Positions 15,509 to 19,241 of a stretch of 19,241 nucleotides of DNA are shown here, piece by piece. Both the position numbers and the translations under genes were made by a program. The stretch spans positions 1-19,241 of the forward strand of contig CAJVZX010000008.1 in NCBI GenBank assembly GCA_913020625.1. Reading direction: 5' to 3'. Origin of the DNA: an uncultured Pelagibacterales bacterium (GTDB lineage Bacteria; Pseudomonadota; Alphaproteobacteria; Pelagibacterales; Pelagibacteraceae). The notes below the pieces were generated by a model. That model saw nothing but the letters and a program-made list of their open reading frames with translations, was not told the origin of the DNA and ran no database searches. How positions within the stretch are numbered: the stretch's first letter is position 1; each line of letters begins with the position of its first letter.

Positions 15509-17137
15509 TTATTTTCTTTTATATATAGAAATTATTCTTTTGCCGCTAACGGTAATTTCTTTATAGATCTTGAAATTATTTGGTATTTCATGTCTTTTTT
15601 TTTTATATTTACCATACCAATTTATATAATTATCTATTATGTAATCTGATTTTGAATTTTCTGATATTGTTATTCTATTTTTTTCAGAAAAACTTAATAT
15701 TTGTTTACTATTTTCTATAGATATAGGTCCAGCGGAACCAATCTTTATTTCATTTTTGTTATCATTTTTCAGAATATATTCTAAGGCTTGTTTATTGCTT
15801 AAACCCCAATAGTCTAATTCAAATTTTGTTTGTACATTTTTTCCAGCTAAAAAATTGAAATATACATTTTGGTGTGGATGATCTTTTATCATCATATAAC
15901 TAATATGCATTAAAAATAATCCTACTAAAATACTCAGTTGCCAATTTTTTTTCCTAAAATAATTTATTTCGATTAAATAAAGACCTTTTAAGGAAATCAT
16001 TAGAAAACAAGGATAAATAAAATATAAGTGTCTCCATCCATTATACAGAGTTGAATCTAAAAAAATTACTGTAAATATTGGAATAAAGAACAATGCATAA
16101 TATATAAGATCTTGTAATTCAATCTCTCCACCAAAAAAGTCATTTAAATTGTGGTAGTCGCTGATTTTGAAAATTCTTCTTTTTAATCTTAATGTTTGAT
16201 TTGTAAAACCAAAAATAAAAAGTAAAAGGTAAAATATTGGTGTAGTTATGCTTATCCATATAAAAACATAATGCCAAGGTAAATTTGAAGTTTCGTAATA
16301 ATCTCCTAAATAATAATTATAACCTACTGAAGTATATGAACTTAGATTTTTAAAAACTTGAGCAAAATGTATAAAAGGGCTTTCCCAAAGATAAGGCCAA
16401 AATAAAATTGTAAATAAAGGAAATAAAATTAAATAAATTAATACTCCAGAAAAAATTCTGATATTTTTATTCCTTAATTTCTTTAAATAAAGAAAGAAAA
16501 CTATAATAGGAGAAATTATTATCCCCATAATTCTTATGTCAATTGCAAGAGCGGTAGTCAAAGCGAAAAGAATAGAATTTTTTACTGAAGGTGATTTTAA
16601 AAAAAGTATTCCGTAATATAAATTAATTATAAATAAGGATAAAAAAAGTATATCTTTTTGGTTGTAGAAGCTTTCAGCAAAAATTCTAGGACTTAGAAAT
16701 AAAAACAAACCACCAAGTACACCATAAATCCAATTATTAAACCTCTCTTTAACTAGCAAAAAAAAATAATAATTAGATATTAAAAAAATTAGATGATTAG
16801 AATAATGACGAATAAGGTAATATTTTTGACTATCAGTTATATTAAAAAAATATTCAATAAATGCCATTGGTGCAGCAAAAATTGCACCATGAGTGTTAGC
16901 ATAATATTCAGAAAATTTAGGAATTAACAAAATTTCATCAAGTCTTGGCGTAACATCATTAAAAAATATTTCTGTAATATATTTTAAATTTACGAATCCT
17001 AATAATCTTAAATCCCATTCGTCAACGGATATACCAAAATCTCGATAGAATAATATTCCAATAAAAAAAAAGATTAAATAAATTAAAGTAACTATGATTA
17101 ATTCATGTCTATTTGTTTTTTTTAGAAAATTAGGCAT
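15509..17137 (-). CDS. Polytopic GT-C glycosyltransferase (GT39/ArnT-like)
   Basis: A 542-aa integral membrane protein with roughly ten or more hydrophobic segments and a soluble C-terminal tail of about 120 residues. Right after the first membrane helix (12-31) comes FGISVDEWDLR (34-44); an acidic pair in the first periplasmic loop (D39-E40) is the hallmark of GT-C enzymes that use polyprenyl-phosphate sugars. FAESFYNQKDILFLSLFIIN (153-172) resembles the region found in dolichyl-phosphate-mannose-type and Rgt-type bacterial transferases. The enzyme would transfer a sugar on the periplasmic face of the inner membrane to lipid, polysaccharide or protein. It heads a minus-strand unit with two methyltransferases; the GT2 gene nearby could make the polyprenyl-phosphate sugar it uses. 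Sugar and acceptor are not determinable. Confidence 0.8.
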   Translation of the reverse strand: MPNFLKKTNRHELIIVTLIYLIFFFIGILFYRDFGISVDEWDLRLLGFVNLKYITEIFFNDVTPRLDEILLIPKFSEYYANTHGAIFAAPMAFIEYFFNITDSQKYYLIRHYSNHLIFLISNYYFFLLVKERFNNWIYGVLGGLFLFLSPRIFAESFYNQKDILFLSLFIINLYYGILFLKSPSVKNSILFALTTALAIDIRIMGIIISPIIVFFLYLKKLRNKNIRIFSGVLIYLILFPLFTILFWPYLWESPFIHFAQVFKNLSSYTSVGYNYYLGDYYETSNLPWHYVFIWISITTPIFYLLLFIFGFTNQTLRLKRRIFKISDYHNLNDFFGGEIELQDLIYYALFFIPIFTVIFLDSTLYNGWRHLYFIYPCFLMISLKGLYLIEINYFRKKNWQLSILVGLFLMHISYMMIKDHPHQNVYFNFLAGKNVQTKFELDYWGLSNKQALEYILKNDNKNEIKIGSAGPISIENSKQILSFSEKNRITISENSKSDYIIDNYINWYGKYKKKRHEIPNNFKIYKEITVSGKRIISIYKRK

Positions 17138-17256
17138 ATATAAAAGTTTATTTTTAATACATTATATTAAATAAAAAATAATTTTGTGTTGATAATTTGG
17201 ATGAACATCATAATGTATATAAATTGTCAAATATTAAACAATAAAAACCTTAATAT
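17138..17256. other. AT-rich divergent intergenic region
   Basis: This 119-bp gap separates the divergent GT-C and epimerase genes and should contain both promoters. On the minus strand there is a perfect TATAAT (17166-17161), which would give a leader of about 16 nt for the GT-C gene, but no matching -35 box. On the plus strand, TTGATA (17189-17194) with TAATGT (17211-17216, 16-nt spacer) is a weak candidate for the epimerase. A TTAATA/TATTAA inverted repeat (17154-17170) overlaps the minus -10 box, but in such AT-rich DNA this may be chance. No reading frame or RNA gene is seen. Confidence 0.4.
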
Positions 17257-18228
17257 ATGTATTTAATTACAGGAGCTGCAGGATTTATTGGCTTTCATAT
17301 AAGTCTAGAATTATTAAAAAAAAACGAAAAAGTTATCGGTGTCGATAATATCAATAATTATTATGACAAGAGGATTAAATACAGCAGATTAAAAATATTG
17401 AAGCAATTTCCAAAATTTAAATTTTTTAAGATAGATTTAAATAATAAAATAAATTTTAGTAAAAAAATAAATAAATATAAAAATAAAATCGAACTAATAA
17501 TACACTTAGCTGGTCAAGCAGGTGTTAGATATTCAATTTTTAACCCAGGAACTTATATTCAAAATAATATTATGTCATATGTTCAGTTATTAGAATTTTT
17601 TAAAAATTCTTCAAAAAATAAATTGATTTTATATGCAAGCAGCTCGTCAATTTATGGGGAAGCGGGGTCTAAAAACACTTTATCATCTGAAGCGCAAACA
17701 AAACCAATTTCTGTCTATTCAGCTTCGAAATTAAGCATGGAGTTAATTTCAAATGTATACAATTCTCTTTATAAAATGAATTTTATTGGTGTAAGGTTTT
17801 TTTCTGTATATGGACCTTGGGGACGACCAGATATGTTTTATTTTAAATTCTTACAAAAAATAAAAAATAATAAACCTATCGAAATATATAATTTTGGCAA
17901 TCATCACAGAAGCTTTACATATATTGATGATGTAGTTTTAAATATAATGAAATTGATAAAAAAATTTAAAAACAGCAAAAGAAGCTTGTGTGATATTTTT
18001 AATATAGGCAATCCCAAATCTATTAGTCTTAAAAAATTCATAGACGTGCTTGAAAAAAGTACTGGAAAAAAAGCAAAAAAAATATATACTAAAAAACATC
18101 CTGGAGATCTAACGGTGACACGATCTAATGTTAAGAGGGAAAAAAACATTTTTAACCATGAAACTAGAGTGCCTTTAAAAGAAGGTATTATGAAGCTAAT
18201 TAGTTGGCACAAATCGTATTACAAATAA
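17257..18228 (+). CDS. NAD-dependent epimerase, UDP-glucuronate 4-epimerase-like
   Basis: A 323-aa extended short-chain dehydrogenase. The NAD fold is MYLITGAAGFIGFHISLEL (1-19) with G6-G9-G12 and D30 in VIGVDNINNYYDKRIKYSRL (26-45). The NNYYD sequence is the signature that separates UDP-glucuronate 4-epimerases (CapI/LspL group) from GalE. Further markers are HLAGQAGVRYS (83-93), ASSSSIYG (127-134), the catalytic YSASK (Y154, K158) and VYGPWGRPDMFYFKF (184-198). The enzyme would interconvert UDP-GlcA and UDP-GalA, supplying uronic acid for surface polysaccharide. The start has no Shine-Dalgarno site but gives the exact conserved N-terminus. It is slightly shorter than many homologues (about 335 aa). 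The stop codon lies in the loop of a terminator hairpin. Confidence 0.9.
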   Translation: MYLITGAAGFIGFHISLELLKKNEKVIGVDNINNYYDKRIKYSRLKILKQFPKFKFFKIDLNNKINFSKKINKYKNKIELIIHLAGQAGVRYSIFNPGTYIQNNIMSYVQLLEFFKNSSKNKLILYASSSSIYGEAGSKNTLSSEAQTKPISVYSASKLSMELISNVYNSLYKMNFIGVRFFSVYGPWGRPDMFYFKFLQKIKNNKPIEIYNFGNHHRSFTYIDDVVLNIMKLIKKFKNSKRSLCDIFNIGNPKSISLKKFIDVLEKSTGKKAKKIYTKKHPGDLTVTRSNVKREKNIFNHETRVPLKEGIMKLISWHKSYYK

Positions 18229-18258
18229 TTTTATTAATACGATTTATTAATTTTTTTT
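18211..18258 (+). terminator. Rho-independent terminator of the epimerase gene
   Basis: AAATCGTATTA (18211-18221) and TAATACGATTT (18235-18245) form a perfect 11-bp inverted repeat around a 13-nt loop, followed on the plus strand by a tract with eight consecutive T (18251-18258). The stem has only two G-C pairs, so it is weak thermodynamically, but perfect pairing plus the T-tract fits an intrinsic terminator in an AT-rich genome. The 5' arm encodes the last epimerase residues and the TAA stop (18226-18228) is in the loop. On the minus strand no T-tract follows, so it does not look efficient for the convergent GT2 gene, whose stop codon it nearly touches. Confidence 0.65.
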
Positions 18259-19203
18259 AAAGTACATTTTTTCTTCAATATTGTTTTCTTTTTTTGTATT
18301 TTTGCTGTCTTGGTTAATAATTAATTGTGCCAAAATGCCTATAAATAAGAAAATTAATCCGATCATCAATAAAAAAATTACTAATAGAGGTAATGGTGTT
18401 TGAATAAATGAGGTGTCAAAAAAAATTTTTAGTACAATCATGTAAATAAAAAATAGAATTGATAAAAGAAAAGAAACAAAACTAAATATGCCAAAAAAAT
18501 AAATTGATTGCGTTTTATAATTTTTAAAAAATTTTAAATAAATCAAATCTATAAAAACTTTTACAATTCTGCTAAAACCATAGTTAGAATTGCCGTGAAT
18601 TCTATTGTTATGTTTTACTTCCATTTCACTAACATGATATCCATTATTAGCTACTCTAGCAGCCAATAATCTGTGAAAATCGCCCCAATTTGTAAAGTCA
18701 TCAATTACTTTTTTTTTGAAAATTTTAAAAGCGCAGCCATGATCGTGAACTTTTGATTCTGAAAATAATCTGACAATAAAATTAGCTATAATGCTAGGTA
18801 ATGTTCTAGAAAAAAAATTGTCTTTTCTTTGTTTTCTCCAGCCGATGAGCATATCTGTTCCTTTTTCAAACTCAGAAATCATTTTAGAAAGGTCACCAGG
18901 ATCATTTTGCAAGTCACCATCCATGATAACGATATTTTCATATTTAGATTGTATCAAACCGGTATTTATTGCAGCAGATTGAGATAAATTGTTGCGATGT
19001 TTAATTATTAGTGTTTCAAAAGAATTTGTATTTAATTTTTTTAGTTCATTAAATGTTTCATCACTGGAGCCATCATCTATATAGATTATTTCAAAACTTC
19101 TTTTTCCATTATCAATTTTTTTTAGGTTATTTATTAATTCGGTATTGAAAGATGGAATGTTTTTTTCTTCATTATAAAAAGGAACAATTAATGTATAATT
19201 CAT
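18247..19203 (-). CDS. GT2 family glycosyltransferase (DPM1/GtrB/ArnC-like)
   Basis: A 318-aa enzyme with an N-terminal GT-A domain and two C-terminal membrane helices (about 235-262 and 270-296), the layout of transferases that put a sugar from a nucleotide donor onto polyprenyl phosphate. Visible motifs: YTLIVPFYNEEKNI (3-16), IIYIDDGSSDET (39-50), the metal-binding VIMDGDLQNDP (92-102), the HDHGCAFKIFKK segment (153-164) and RIHGNSNYGFSRI (201-213), which is the conserved RxxGxSxY-type acceptor region of this subfamily. It is on the minus strand, convergent with the epimerase. The short sequence upstream (19204-19241) has TTGCAC and TATTAA 17 nt apart, a weak promoter at the window edge. 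A plausible partner is the GT-C gene, which would use the lipid-linked sugar; this pairing is inference. Confidence 0.9.
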   Translation of the reverse strand: MNYTLIVPFYNEEKNIPSFNTELINNLKKIDNGKRSFEIIYIDDGSSDETFNELKKLNTNSFETLIIKHRNNLSQSAAINTGLIQSKYENIVIMDGDLQNDPGDLSKMISEFEKGTDMLIGWRKQRKDNFFSRTLPSIIANFIVRLFSESKVHDHGCAFKIFKKKVIDDFTNWGDFHRLLAARVANNGYHVSEMEVKHNNRIHGNSNYGFSRIVKVFIDLIYLKFFKNYKTQSIYFFGIFSFVSFLLSILFFIYMIVLKIFFDTSFIQTPLPLLVIFLLMIGLIFLFIGILAQLIINQDSKNTKKENNIEEKMYFKKN

Positions 19204-19241
19204 TGAATTTTATTAATATACTATAATTTAAATGTGTGCAA

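Noticed and set aside
17154..17170. TTAATA/TATTAA inverted repeat as a repressor operator
   Set aside because: It is made only of A and T arms in an extremely AT-rich gap and is as likely to be chance; no regulator gene is nearby.
13944..19241. A direct copy of the tRNA-Ser 3' end that would mark an integrated element
   Set aside because: By eye, no repeat of the T-arm/acceptor sequence occurs between the tRNA and the right edge, and there is no integrase gene, so no att site is claimed inside the window.
1..19241. CRISPR array, insertion sequence, toxin-antitoxin pair or riboswitch
   Set aside because: No regularly spaced repeats, transposase motifs, small paired antitoxin/toxin genes or long structured leaders were found; most gaps between genes are under 60 bp, and the two longer ones (88 and 119 bp) hold nothing of this kind.

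Overview
The window looks like chromosome from a streamlined, AT-rich marine alphaproteobacterium of the SAR11 (Pelagibacterales) type, or a similar lineage such as AEGEAN-169/HIMB59. The basis is low GC, very short or overlapping gene junctions, a pyrB plus degenerate-dihydroorotase pair next to ruvX, and a four-subunit sarcosine oxidase operon. This placement is inferred from composition and gene content, not from a marker-gene comparison.

Layout. (1) Positions 1-2453, minus strand: ruvX, pyrB and a dihydroorotase-like gene cut off by the left edge, which lacks the usual HxH metal ligands. (2) Positions 2494-6361, plus strand: the gatCAB amidotransferase operon followed after 1 nt by a class I O-methyltransferase. 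A well-formed promoter lies across the start of ruvX. (3) Positions 6450-7793, plus strand: a MATE-family exporter whose 3' end overlaps the sox operon. (4) Positions 7774-12880, minus strand: soxBDAG, a complete heterotetrameric sarcosine oxidase, preceded by a RarD-type DMT transporter (12924-13817). An extended -10 element covering the rarD stop codon probably starts sox transcription. (5) Positions 13875-13966, plus strand: tRNA-Ser(GCU) with its own promoter. (6) Positions 13989-19203: a more AT-rich cell-surface glycan region with two unlike SAM methyltransferases, a polytopic GT-C glycosyltransferase, a UDP-glucuronate 4-epimerase-type enzyme and a membrane-anchored GT2 glycosyltransferase. 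A perfect 11-bp hairpin with a T-tract ends the epimerase gene.

How the genes fit together. The left part is housekeeping: pyrimidine synthesis, rRNA processing or Holliday-junction-type nuclease, and Gln-tRNA/Asn-tRNA formation. The sox operon converts sarcosine to glycine, methylene-tetrahydrofolate and hydrogen peroxide, the last step of glycine betaine breakdown. The right part probably makes and modifies a surface polysaccharide, and the tRNA-Ser gene is the visible edge between core and accessory-looking DNA.

I found no CRISPR array, transposase, integrase, toxin-antitoxin pair or clearly undescribed multi-gene system. The points most worth a second look are the degenerate dihydroorotase, the tRNA-bounded glycan region with its two orphan methyltransferases, and the overlapping regulatory sites.
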